Assembly: GCA_020341835.1 (NCBI GenBank)
Contig: CP070838.1
Span: 2,613,545 to 2,656,908, forward strand
From: Thiotrichales bacterium
GTDB lineage: Bacteria > Pseudomonadota > Gammaproteobacteria > SZUA-229
Reading direction: 5' to 3'
Length of the DNA: 43,364 nt
The translations under genes and the position numbers were made by a program. The notes under the pieces are model-generated. The model saw only the letters and a list, made by a program, of their open reading frames with translations, had not been told where the DNA came from and made no database searches. Positions 16,534-24,128 of the stretch are shown piece after piece. The number at the start of each line of letters is the position of its first letter. Position 1 is the stretch's first letter.

Positions 16534-19500
16534 TGCACAGCTTCCGGACATACGTACTTTCTCTGCTTTTGGCCGGCGGATTCATGCTCGCGGGTTGTGC
16601 GTCCATGAATACGGAAGGCACGCTTGGGAGCCTGAATAACGTCGATATCGAAATCAAGGAAGAGGTGATAGTAGGCAGCCTGGATAAGGCGCTGGAGAGC
16701 TATCAGCGATATCTTGAAGAGACGCCGGAGACCGAGCTCACGCCCGAAGCAATCAGGCGACTTGCAGACCTGAAAATTGAAAAGGAATATTCCGCGACAG
16801 CAGGCAGCAGTACGGGATCAAAGTCTGTCAATACCAAACAGGCAGTCGAAACACCCGCGGTAGCTGCTGAGGCAGAAACCGGTGCCGATCATTCACTATT
16901 TTCCGACCCTGTCGAAACGCCGGATATCGAGGTTCTGGTAACCAGCGAGGCTGTTGCCGCCATCATGAGCAGCGATGACAATTTTGCCAGTAATGAAGCC
17001 GGCATTATTGCAGATATTTCAGAGTCCGAGAAAGCGTTCAGTGAACGCGCAACAAAACAACAGAGTTTCGCGGCGGATGATTCCGCGATGGTTTCGCCGA
17101 CCGGGAAAGCCGAGGACCTGCAGGTTGCAGGTGCGATGGAAGCGATCGAACTGTACAAGGGACTGCTGAAAAAATATCCCTTGTATGAGCGCAATGATCA
17201 GGTGATGTACCAGTTGTCGCGTGCCTACGAGGAAACCGGACAGGTTGAAAAGGCCATCGAAACGCTGAACAGGATGGTCGTGAAATATCCGGATTCGAGA
17301 CACCTGGATGAAGCACACTTCAGGCGCGGCGAGTACTTCTTTAGTCGCAAGCGTTATCTCGATGCCGAAGAAGCCTACAAGGTTGTGCTCGATATCGGCA
17401 AGGGTTCCCCGTTCTACGAGTTTGCCCTGTACAAGCAGGGATGGGCGTTTTTCAAACAGGATCTCTATGAAGAGGCGCTAAAGGATTTTATCGCCATGCT
17501 GGATTTCAAGATCGAGGAAGGCTATGAGCTCGAGCAGGTCGAGAACAAGATGGAGAAAAAGCGGATAGATGACACCTACCGAGTGATCAGTCTGAGCTTT
17601 TCATACCTGGGCGGGGCAGATGCCATCGTTGATTTCTTCAACCAGGTGGGACCGCGTACCTACGAGGCGAGTGTATACAGCCATCTGGGTGAATATTACC
17701 TGGATAAACGCCGCTACAACGATGCTGCACAATCGTACAACAGTTTTGTAGAACGCAATCCGCTTGACAAGGTTGCTCCCTATTTCAATATTCGTGTTAT
17801 CGAAATCTACCTGAAAGGTGGATTTCCAAAACTTGTCATTGACTCGAAAAAGAATTTTTCAAATACCTACGGGTTTGGCGCCGAATACTGGGAATACTTT
17901 GATATCAAGGAGTTTCCGGTTGTGCTTACCTTCCTGAAATCAAACCTGTCCGATCTGGCCAACCATTATCATGCGCTGTATCAGGACAAGCGTTTACACA
18001 AAAAGAAGCAGGAAAACTACGCCGAGGCGATTCACTGGTACCGCGAGTTTTTCCGTTCTTTTCCCGAGGATGAGCTGGCGCCGGAGCTGAATTACAAGAT
18101 GGCCGCATTGATGCTCGAAAACAAGGACTTTCGCTATGCTGCGCTGGAATATGAAAGAACCGCCTACGATTACCCGCGGCATGACAAGTCGTCTGAGGCC
18201 GGCTACGCGGCAGTGTTCGCCTATCGGGAATATCTGAAACAGGCTCCGCCAGCCGACCGCGTTCTGGTCAAGCGCGAGATTGTACGCAGCTCACTTAAAT
18301 TCGTCGAGAATTTCCCGCAAAACAAAAATGCTCCAGTGATCCTCTCGGCCGCGGCTGATTTGCTGTATGAGCTCAAGGATTATCCGCTGGCAGTAAAAAC
18401 AGGTCGTCAGTTTATCAGGCAATACCCGAATGCCGAGCAAAAACTGGTTAGATCAGCGTGGCTGGTTGTCGCCCACGGTTCTTTCGATCAGGCCAATTAT
18501 CAAGACGCCGAAGTGGCATACCAGAATGTGCTGAAACTGACCGATGCCAAAGATAAAAGCCGTGAAAGCCTGACAGAAAACCTTGCGGCATCGATCTACA
18601 AGCAGGGCGAGCAGCAAAAGAAACTGGAGAAACACCGAGAAGCAGCCAACCATTTCCTTCGGATTGCATCCGTTGCGCCTACAGCGAAAATAAGACCAAC
18701 CGCAGAATATGATGCGGCTGCATCACTTATCGTTCTAAAAGACTGGGCCGCTGCATCCGGCGTTCTCGTTGATTTCCGCAACCGTTATCCGGAAAACGAG
18801 CTGCAAAAAGAGGTGACCAAGAAGCTTGCCATCGTTTACAAGGAGAACGGCGACCTGATGGCATCTGCGGCCGAATTCGAGCGTATAGAAACCGAGACGG
18901 ATGATCAGTCTCTCAAACGCGAAGCACTTGATCAGTCAGCAGAGCTGTACGTAAAGGCAGCGTCACTCAAGGATGCCTTGCGTGTTTACAACAAGTACGT
19001 CAACGCATTTCCCAGGCCGATCGAGCCCGCGATTGAAACGCGCCAGAAGATCGCGGATATCCACAAAAAGAACGACAACAACAAGGAATACATAGCGGAG
19101 TTGAAAAGGATCGTTGCCGCTGATGCCGGTGCCGGGCAGGAGCGTACTGACAGAACACGTTTCCTTGCTGCCAATGCCGCGTTAGTCCTCGCCGAGCCTT
19201 CACTGGATGCCTTTTACGCGGTCAAACTTGTTAAGCCGTTCAAGAAGAACCTGAGCAAGAAGAAGAAACGCATGAAAACGGCAATTGATAAATACACCGG
19301 TCTCGTGGATTACGAAGTCAGCGAGGTGACGGCTGCAGCTACCTATCAGCTGGCGGAGATTTATTTCCATTTCAGCAAGGCCTTGATGAATTCGGAACGA
19401 CCCGACGGCCTCAGTGAGCTTGAGCTGGAGCAGTATAACCTGGTGCTTGAAGAGCAGGCCTATCCGTTTGAGGAAAAGGCGATTATCGTGCATGAAAAGA

Positions 19501-19709
19501 ATATTGAGCTATTATCTATAGGTGTCTATAACAAATGGATAGACAAAAGTATCGCAAAGCTGGCCGTGCTGATGCCGGCACGTTACGCCAAGGCGGAACA
19601 GGAAAATACTTTTGTCAAAAGCCTGAAACCATCCAGCGGACAGGCTGCCAGCGCGGGCAAGAAAGAAGAAGAAAAGGCAACGGACGTCACGGCAATGATT
19701 GGGGGTTGA
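16533..19709 (+). CDS. giant TPR lipoprotein (1058 residues)
   Basis: It starts at ATG 16533, overlapping the preceding TAA by one base. The N-terminus MHSFRTYVLSLLLAGGFMLAGC carries a lipobox with Cys22, and the following residues (ASM) suggest outer-membrane sorting. Residues about 80-200 form a low-complexity acidic linker. From about 205 there are many TPR/BamD-like repeats, such as LYKGLLKKYPLYERNDQVMY, HFRRGEYFFSRKRYLDAEEA and GEYYLDKRRYNDAAQSYNSF. They continue to about residue 980, and a Lys/Glu-rich tail follows. Such a protein could reach far into the periplasm from the outer membrane. In domain type it resembles the large TPR components of the Myxococcus gliding cluster, but one-to-one orthology cannot be shown here. 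Confidence 0.85.
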   Translation: MHSFRTYVLSLLLAGGFMLAGCASMNTEGTLGSLNNVDIEIKEEVIVGSLDKALESYQRYLEETPETELTPEAIRRLADLKIEKEYSATAGSSTGSKSVNTKQAVETPAVAAEAETGADHSLFSDPVETPDIEVLVTSEAVAAIMSSDDNFASNEAGIIADISESEKAFSERATKQQSFAADDSAMVSPTGKAEDLQVAGAMEAIELYKGLLKKYPLYERNDQVMYQLSRAYEETGQVEKAIETLNRMVVKYPDSRHLDEAHFRRGEYFFSRKRYLDAEEAYKVVLDIGKGSPFYEFALYKQGWAFFKQDLYEEALKDFIAMLDFKIEEGYELEQVENKMEKKRIDDTYRVISLSFSYLGGADAIVDFFNQVGPRTYEASVYSHLGEYYLDKRRYNDAAQSYNSFVERNPLDKVAPYFNIRVIEIYLKGGFPKLVIDSKKNFSNTYGFGAEYWEYFDIKEFPVVLTFLKSNLSDLANHYHALYQDKRLHKKKQENYAEAIHWYREFFRSFPEDELAPELNYKMAALMLENKDFRYAALEYERTAYDYPRHDKSSEAGYAAVFAYREYLKQAPPADRVLVKREIVRSSLKFVENFPQNKNAPVILSAAADLLYELKDYPLAVKTGRQFIRQYPNAEQKLVRSAWLVVAHGSFDQANYQDAEVAYQNVLKLTDAKDKSRESLTENLAASIYKQGEQQKKLEKHREAANHFLRIASVAPTAKIRPTAEYDAAASLIVLKDWAAASGVLVDFRNRYPENELQKEVTKKLAIVYKENGDLMASAAEFERIETETDDQSLKREALDQSAELYVKAASLKDALRVYNKYVNAFPRPIEPAIETRQKIADIHKKNDNNKEYIAELKRIVAADAGAGQERTDRTRFLAANAALVLAEPSLDAFYAVKLVKPFKKNLSKKKKRMKTAIDKYTGLVDYEVSEVTAAATYQLAEIYFHFSKALMNSERPDGLSELELEQYNLVLEEQAYPFEEKAIIVHEKNIELLSIGVYNKWIDKSIAKLAVLMPARYAKAEQENTFVKSLKPSSGQAASAGKKEEEKATDVTAMIGG

Positions 19710-19713
19710 TGTA

Positions 19714-20307
19714 ATGAATTCCTGTACCAGTACGCGCATTCGCGCAGTCTATATTCTCACCCTGTTTTATCTCGTGGTAATCACCGGTTGTGTACCGCAG
19801 GCGGGGAATACCTCGCGCGTAAAGGCAGAGGATGTGATCGTCAGCAGTGACGTTCAGAAAACGTTCGACCACGCAATCGAGTTGCTCGAGCAGGAGCAAT
19901 ACGATACCGCGATTACGCTATTGAACAATGTAATTGAGCAGGAAAAAAGACTGACTGCGCCTTATATCAATCTGGCAATGGCGTACCGTCAAAAGGGCGA
20001 AGACAAACTCGCTGAAGAGAATTTTCTCAAGGCACTTGCGATCGATCAGGCGGATCCAGTGGCGAATAACGAACTCGGCATACTCTATCGCAAGCAGGGT
20101 AAGTTCGAAGACGCGAAAAAGGTCTACACAAACGCACTGGCAGAAAATCCGGATTATCTTCCGGTGATAAAAAACCTTGGAATTCTGTGTGATATCTACA
20201 TGCGTGATCCGCAGTGTGCCCTGGAGCAGTTCGAAAAGTATCAACAGCAGATGCCCGAAGACAAGACTATCGAAATATGGATAGCCGATCTGAAAACCAG
20301 AATGTAG
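19714..20307 (+). CDS. small TPR lipoprotein
   Basis: A 197-residue protein starting at ATG 19714, which follows the previous stop by four bases. The frame is open from a TTG at 19699, but the ATG gives a normal lipoprotein signal with the lipobox VITGC (Cys26). Residues about 50-190 hold three to four TPRs, including AIELLEQEQYDTAITLLNNV, APYINLAMAYRQKGEDKLAE and NNELGILYRKQGKFEDAKKV. By size and arrangement it resembles AglT/PilF-type TPR lipoproteins found with AgmX-like operons. Expected location is the periplasmic face of the outer or inner membrane. Confidence 0.82.
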   Translation: MNSCTSTRIRAVYILTLFYLVVITGCVPQAGNTSRVKAEDVIVSSDVQKTFDHAIELLEQEQYDTAITLLNNVIEQEKRLTAPYINLAMAYRQKGEDKLAEENFLKALAIDQADPVANNELGILYRKQGKFEDAKKVYTNALAENPDYLPVIKNLGILCDIYMRDPQCALEQFEKYQQQMPEDKTIEIWIADLKTRM

Positions 20308-20321
20308 AAAGGACTACTCGA

Positions 20322-20588
20322 ATGAAGGCATTATCAATAACAGTTTGTGTTCTTCTGGCGTCCTCAGGCGTTATCGCTGAGGAAGATGTTAAGGAATTGT
20401 CGGGTATTTCTATTATCGGCAACAAGGAAGCGCCAAAGTCGCTATACATTGTGCCATGGAAAAACTCGCAGGTCGGTGTTGAAACAACACTTAAGTCGGG
20501 TTTGCTTGATGACAGTAACAAATTAATTGATAAAGAAGTATTTATGCGCGAGCTCGAGTTTTACGAGCTAAGTCAAAATCAGGAATAA
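20322..20588 (+). CDS. small exported protein of the motor operon
   Basis: An 88-residue protein from ATG 20322, with AAAGGA at 20308-20313 as ribosome-binding site. The same frame is open further upstream into the preceding gene, which is ignored. A cleavable signal (LSITVCVLLASSGVIAEE) precedes about 68 mature residues. These contain a conserved-looking segment LSGISIIGNKEAPKSLYIVP and an acidic C-terminus (FMRELEFYELSQNQE). No family name is recognised. It lies 14 bases after the TPR lipoprotein and 25 bases before the ExbB gene. That position inside a tight operon argues that it is a structural or regulatory subunit of the motor. Confidence 0.72.
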   Translation: MKALSITVCVLLASSGVIAEEDVKELSGISIIGNKEAPKSLYIVPWKNSQVGVETTLKSGLLDDSNKLIDKEVFMRELEFYELSQNQE

Positions 20589-20613
20589 AACTCAACAGTA
20601 AGAGGATAGTAAG

Positions 20614-21279
20614 ATGGGTATTTTTCAATCAATCATCACCTTTTTTCAGACCGGGGGCGTATTTATGTATCCCATTCTGATCGTATTTGCAGTCGGTGTT
20701 GCGATTGCTGCGGAACGCTACGTGAAGCTGATGACGGTTAAGAACCAGAACAGCAAGGTCTGGAGCGATGTGCATCCAATCCTGGAACAGGGCAACTTCG
20801 AGAAGGCGCGTGGTGTCCTGAAAGAAGACGAGTCAGCGATCGGAGGATTGCTGAACATGGGTCTTGCGCGACAGGGATCAGTACGCCGGCGCGATGATAT
20901 TGAAATCGCGATGGAAGAAAGCATGATGGAGATCATTCCGCAGCTCGAAAAGCGCACGCCGTATGTGGCACTGTTTTCGAATATCGCTACCCTGCTAGGG
21001 CTGCTTGGGACGATTATGGGTCTTATTGAGGCATTTACAGCAGTGGCCAACGCCGATCCGGCTGAAAAAGCGGATCTTTTGTCTGCCAGTATCTCGGTTG
21101 CGATGAACACGACCGCATTTGGCTTGATGGTTGCCATTCCGTTGCTAATCGTCCACGCCAATCTGACCTCAAAAACATCCGAGATTGTCGACAGTCTGGA
21201 GATGGCGTCGGTGAAAACACTGAACCTGATCGCAGACTTCGCCAAGCGTCAGGCTGAGCTGGCTTCAAAGAATGGCTAG
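20614..21279 (+). CDS. MotA/TolQ/ExbB-family motor protein
   Basis: Inner-membrane subunit of 221 residues with AGAGGA at 20601-20606 before the ATG. Three membrane helices are visible: about residues 15-35 (VFMYPILIVFAVGVAIAAER), 115-140 (VALFSNIATLLGLLGTIMGL) and 158-182 (ISVAMNTTAFGLMVAIPLL). The GLLGTIMGLIEAF segment and the small-residue NTTAFGL stretch are the family signature of the ion channel wall. The large loop between helices 1 and 2 is cytoplasmic. The Glu found at the start of helix 3 in E. coli ExbB/TolQ is replaced by Val here. It would form a pentamer around the ExbD proteins encoded next, with which it overlaps by eight bases. Confidence 0.93.
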   Translation: MGIFQSIITFFQTGGVFMYPILIVFAVGVAIAAERYVKLMTVKNQNSKVWSDVHPILEQGNFEKARGVLKEDESAIGGLLNMGLARQGSVRRRDDIEIAMEESMMEIIPQLEKRTPYVALFSNIATLLGLLGTIMGLIEAFTAVANADPAEKADLLSASISVAMNTTAFGLMVAIPLLIVHANLTSKTSEIVDSLEMASVKTLNLIADFAKRQAELASKNG

Positions 21280-21766
21280 ACGACATCATTACAGGCGTTA
21301 TACACAGGAAACGCCTGAGTTAAACATCACGACCTTCCTTAACCTGATGGTTGTGCTGGTACCTTTTTTGCTGATAACGGCAGTGTTCTCGCGCATTACT
21401 ATCCTCGAGCTGAACCTGCCCACCGGAGCCGGTGATGCAAGCAAGGTTAACAAACCCAGTATGTCGGTGGAGGTTATCGTGCGTGAAAAAGGCCTGGAAA
21501 TCGGTAACGGAAAAACCATACTGGTGCGTTTTCCCAAGCAGGAAGACCAGTACGATTTGCAGACGATGTCAGAATATTTATTGAAGATAAAAGCAAAGTA
21601 CCTCGGCAAGAAGGACGCCACCGTCTTAATGGAACCCGATATCGAATACGAGAATCTCGTTGCGGTCATGGATGCGGTGCGTATTGCTGAAGTCGTACAG
21701 GGCGATGATCCTGAACCCCAGGAGATCGAACTGTTCCCAAATATTTCTATAGGTGATGCACCATGA
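21272..21766 (+). CDS. ExbD/TolR-like protein 1, membrane Asp replaced by Asn
   Basis: A 164-residue inner-membrane protein with a short basic cytoplasmic start (MARRHHYRRY), one helix at about residues 18-41, and a periplasmic ExbD-like domain. The helix reads LNITTFLNLMVVLVPFLLI. Aligned with E. coli ExbD (INVTPFIDVMLVLL), the proton-carrying Asp corresponds to N24 here, codon AAC at 21341-21343. The periplasmic domain has the expected strand/helix pattern (VEVIVREKGLEIGNGK and MEPDIEYENLVAVMDAVRIAE). The gene overlaps ExbB by eight bases and the second ExbD by four (ATGA). It is probably one arm of an ExbD heterodimer and may not carry protons itself. Confidence 0.92.
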   Translation: MARRHHYRRYTQETPELNITTFLNLMVVLVPFLLITAVFSRITILELNLPTGAGDASKVNKPSMSVEVIVREKGLEIGNGKTILVRFPKQEDQYDLQTMSEYLLKIKAKYLGKKDATVLMEPDIEYENLVAVMDAVRIAEVVQGDDPEPQEIELFPNISIGDAP

Positions 21767-22263
21767 AGCAAAATCGTCGGATAAAACGCATGGAGCGTGC
21801 GAAAAAGCAAAGGAAACCGAGCCTGAACCTGGTGTCATTGATGGATGTATTCACCATCCTGGTGTTCTTCCTGCTGGTGAATTCGTCAGCCAGCGATGTT
21901 ATGGAGCAACCGAAGAGCGTCAAACTGCCGGAGTCGATCGTCGATTCAAAACCGCGGGAAACGGTTATCGTGCTGGTAACGGAAGACAACGTAATGGTCA
22001 TGGGTGATGTTGTGATGTCGACCGACGAGGTTATTGCATCAAAAGAAGCCGTCATGGAACCGATCAGACAGCGACTGTTACAGCAGCAGGAGAAAGTGAT
22101 CGGCTTCAAGACAAGAAAGATTGCTGAAAGCAAGGAAGTCACCGTGCTTGCGCACCGTACCCTGCCATTCAAGCTGCTGAAGAAGGTTATGTCCAGTTGC
22201 ACCAGCGCAGGCTACGGAAAGATTTCGCTGGCGGTCGTTCAGAAAGCAACACAGACGGGATAA
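21763..22263 (+). CDS. ExbD/TolR-like protein 2, membrane Asp kept
   Basis: A 166-residue inner-membrane protein overlapping the first ExbD gene by ATGA, a sign of translational coupling. A very basic N-terminus (MKQNRRIKRMERAKKQRK) precedes the membrane helix LNLVSLMDVFTILVFFLLV. Here D28 (codon GAT at 21844-21846) sits at the position of the proton-carrying Asp of ExbD/TolR. The periplasmic domain contains a coiled stretch (RQRLLQQQEKVIGFKTRK) and ends with a strand/helix unit (LKKVMSSCTSAGYGKISLAV), including one Cys. With the upstream Asn-bearing partner it would make a channel with a single acidic carrier. Confidence 0.92.
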   Translation: MKQNRRIKRMERAKKQRKPSLNLVSLMDVFTILVFFLLVNSSASDVMEQPKSVKLPESIVDSKPRETVIVLVTEDNVMVMGDVVMSTDEVIASKEAVMEPIRQRLLQQQEKVIGFKTRKIAESKEVTVLAHRTLPFKLLKKVMSSCTSAGYGKISLAVVQKATQTG

Positions 22264-22272
22264 TAGAATCCA

Positions 22273-23631
22273 GTGAAAGAGAACATCACACAACGCCAGG
22301 AACAGGTCAATCGAGAGATCGATGAGACCTATCAGGAACTGGCCAAAAACAAGGACCAGCACAAGGCGCTTGATAAAGAGCTCAATGCGCTGGTGGCGGA
22401 GCGTCATCATTACGCTTTGCTCAGTGAAGTCAGTGACCGCCTGGAGAAACTGCGTGAAGAGGGCGGTGCGCAGCTTTTCTGGGGTGATGATGTTAATGAA
22501 TCCACAGCAAACCAGATCACACAGCGTGTGCGTAGCAAGGTGATCGAGTTTGACACCCGTGTCGCAGATCTGCAGAAACGCTACGAAGAAAGCGAGGATA
22601 ACATTCAAGGCCTGTCCGCCCGGGTCAATATCCTCAATGAAACCAGCATTGAACTCGAAGAATACCTTGAAGAGGCCAATAACGAGTTCATTATTGAACG
22701 CGAAATGGAACCGCTTCCGTTTCGTCCCATGGTCATGCCATGGGTTGACCATGAGGAAGACAAGAAGCGGTTGCGCAAATCGCTCGCAGCAAGCCTGCTG
22801 GTCGCGCTGCTGCTTGGCCTGCTGATTCCGCTATGGGATATCCCGCTGCCTGATCGTGTTGAACCGGTCAAGATACCGGAGCGTATGGCGCAACTGATTG
22901 TGGAGAAAAAACCTCCACCACCGCCACCGCCGCCAAAGGTCGAGAAGAAGCCGGAGGAGCCGTCCAAGGAAAAAGCGAAGAAGAAAAAGGCACCTGAGCC
23001 TGCGAAGAAAACCGAGGTGGCGCGAAAGAAAGTGGAGAACGCGGGCCTGCTGGCGTTCAAGAACAATTTTTCCGACCTGATCGATACCAGCGAGGTGCAG
23101 AAACTTGGCGCCCGGGCGCGTATCAGTACCAAGGGGAAAACCGCGAAGCGGACCTCACGTTCACTGGTAACGGCCCAGGCAACCAGCGGCAGCAGCGGTA
23201 TCAGTACCGCCTCATTAAGCCGTGATGTCGGCGGCGCTGGTAAGGGTATCAAGGGCGTTGGTTTCGAACGCGTCGAAAGCGCGATCGGTAGTGACTTCTT
23301 CGGTGAGGAACGCCCGTTGAGCGGCGGCCCGGGACCATCGCGAACCGACGAAGAAATACAGATTGTATTCGACCGTTACAAGGCAGCGCTTTACCGGATC
23401 TACAATCGCGAATTACGCAGCAATCCGACCCTGCAGGGCAAGGTGGTGCTGCGCCTGACTATCGAACCGGATGGCTCGGTATCGTCATGCAAGATGGATT
23501 CCAGCGACATGGGTTCGCCTGCATTGGAATCACGCATTGTTGCGCGCGTACTCAAGTTCAATTTCGGACCTAAAGAGGGCGTTCCACCGGTAACGATCCT
23601 CTATCCGATTGATTTCCTGCCAGCCTCCTGA
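22273..23631 (+). CDS. TonB-like energy transducer with AgmX/PglI C-terminal domain
   Basis: A 452-residue protein starting at GTG 22273, nine bases after the second ExbD. Residues 1-168 are a charged coiled coil (for example QEQVNREIDETYQELAKNKD) on the cytoplasmic side. One membrane helix spans 170-188 (SLAASLLVALLLGLLIPLW). A run of eight Pro at about 214-221 and a Lys/Glu/Pro-rich stretch follow, as in TonB. The C-terminal ~95 residues (RYKAALYRIYNRELRSNP then LQGKVVLRLTIEPDGSVSSC and a final YPIDFLP) match the AgmX/PglI C-terminal domain. It is expected to take force from ExbB/ExbD and transmit it across the periplasm. The long cytoplasmic coiled coil is not normal for TonB. Confidence 0.9.
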   Translation: MKENITQRQEQVNREIDETYQELAKNKDQHKALDKELNALVAERHHYALLSEVSDRLEKLREEGGAQLFWGDDVNESTANQITQRVRSKVIEFDTRVADLQKRYEESEDNIQGLSARVNILNETSIELEEYLEEANNEFIIEREMEPLPFRPMVMPWVDHEEDKKRLRKSLAASLLVALLLGLLIPLWDIPLPDRVEPVKIPERMAQLIVEKKPPPPPPPPKVEKKPEEPSKEKAKKKKAPEPAKKTEVARKKVENAGLLAFKNNFSDLIDTSEVQKLGARARISTKGKTAKRTSRSLVTAQATSGSSGISTASLSRDVGGAGKGIKGVGFERVESAIGSDFFGEERPLSGGPGPSRTDEEIQIVFDRYKAALYRIYNRELRSNPTLQGKVVLRLTIEPDGSVSSCKMDSSDMGSPALESRIVARVLKFNFGPKEGVPPVTILYPIDFLPAS

Positions 23632-23709
23632 CAGGGGTTGGTAAAGGATAAATACCTAATAAAAACAGGGGAATATGTATCAAAGACCGGTTGCGCTGTT
23701 TGTCCGAAA

Positions 23710-23741
23710 TTGACAGAAAACAGGAGGCCTTTGCCTATACT
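23710..23741 (+). promoter_or_regulatory. possible sigma-70 promoter for the giant gene
   Basis: A perfect -35 box TTGACA (23710-23715) and a near-perfect -10 box TATACT (23736-23741) are present, but 20 bases separate them instead of 17. If used, the transcript would start near 23748 and have a leader of about 380 nucleotides containing the three hairpins. The spacing makes this uncertain. Confidence 0.35.
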
Positions 23742-23958
23742 CGAGAAAGGTGGTTTTGCCGGGCGAAACAGTGACCATCAGGGATGGGCTCGAAGTTTGC
23801 CGGGGTGATTCGAAAAACGGGCTCTCGTACAGGGGAGTGCTCCGGAACGGCTTCAGTCTAACGCCTGCTCGGGTGCGGCTTCTGAAGCTGATACCGGGGT
23901 CAGGAGCAGGTTCGCGGGCTGTACAAATACAATCAGAAACTAATAAATCTTAAATGAA

Positions 23959-23985
23959 ATCGATCGATGCAAGGCATCGAACGAT
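23959..23985 (+). repeat. tandem hairpin unit 1
   Basis: ATCGATCGATGC (23959-23970) pairs with GCATCGAACGAT (23974-23985) at 11 of 12 positions around the 3-base loop AAG. It is flanked by AAATGAA upstream and ACGCAAA downstream. It is the first of three units spaced 46-47 bases apart. Confidence 0.75.
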
Positions 23986-24004
23986 ACGCAAATTCAAAAA
24001 TGAA

Positions 24005-24031
24005 ATTGATTGGCGCGTCGCATCAATCAAT
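24005..24031 (+). repeat. tandem hairpin unit 2
   Basis: ATTGATTG (24005-24012) pairs perfectly with CAATCAAT (24024-24031). Extending inward gives a 12-position stem with one G-T pair, one mismatch and a 3-base loop, the same geometry as unit 1. Flanks are AAATGAA and ACGCAAAAA. Several stem base pairs differ from unit 1 on both strands. Confidence 0.78.
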
Positions 24032-24051
24032 ACGCAAAAAATCAAAATGAA

Positions 24052-24077
24052 ATCAACCGTCACTGAATTCGGTTGAT
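24052..24077 (+). repeat. tandem hairpin unit 3
   Basis: ATCAACCG (24052-24059) pairs perfectly with CGGTTGAT (24070-24077), with a 10-base interior that does not pair well. Flanks are AAAATGAA upstream and ACACAAAAA downstream. It ends 51 bases before the start codon of the giant gene. Confidence 0.78.
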
Positions 24078-24128
24078 ACACAAAAACAATAAATATGTTT
24101 GCAATCGTAGGGAAATTCCAAAATTCTT

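Larger units (their letters stand above)
23632..24128 (+). other. long leader of the giant surface-protein gene
   Basis: A 497-base interval with no credible gene. The first 320 bases hold a possible promoter (TTGACA at 23710 and TATACT at 23736) and a short perfect hairpin CCATC-AGG-GATGG at about 23772-23784. The last 180 bases are AT-rich and carry three tandem hairpins, listed separately. AGGGA at 24109-24113 is the only Shine-Dalgarno-like sequence before the ATG at 24129, at a rather long distance of 15 bases. No known riboswitch pattern could be matched. Confidence 0.6.

Noticed and set aside
23745..23940. c-di-GMP (GEMM) riboswitch suggested by a GGGCGAAAC / CGAAG pattern around a small hairpin
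   Set aside because: The conserved GGCAAACC and ACGCAAAGCC segments and the second helix could not be matched. A covariance search would be decisive.
23954..24076. 40-codon open frame beginning with an ATG in hairpin unit 1 and running through all three units
   Set aside because: No ribosome-binding site precedes it, the repeat period (46/47 bases) is not a multiple of three, and the changes preserve base pairing rather than codons.
23952..24085. CRISPR array or CsrA-binding leader
   Set aside because: The conserved parts are short flanks and the variable parts are self-complementary, so it is not repeat-spacer. None of the loops has the GGA expected for CsrA.
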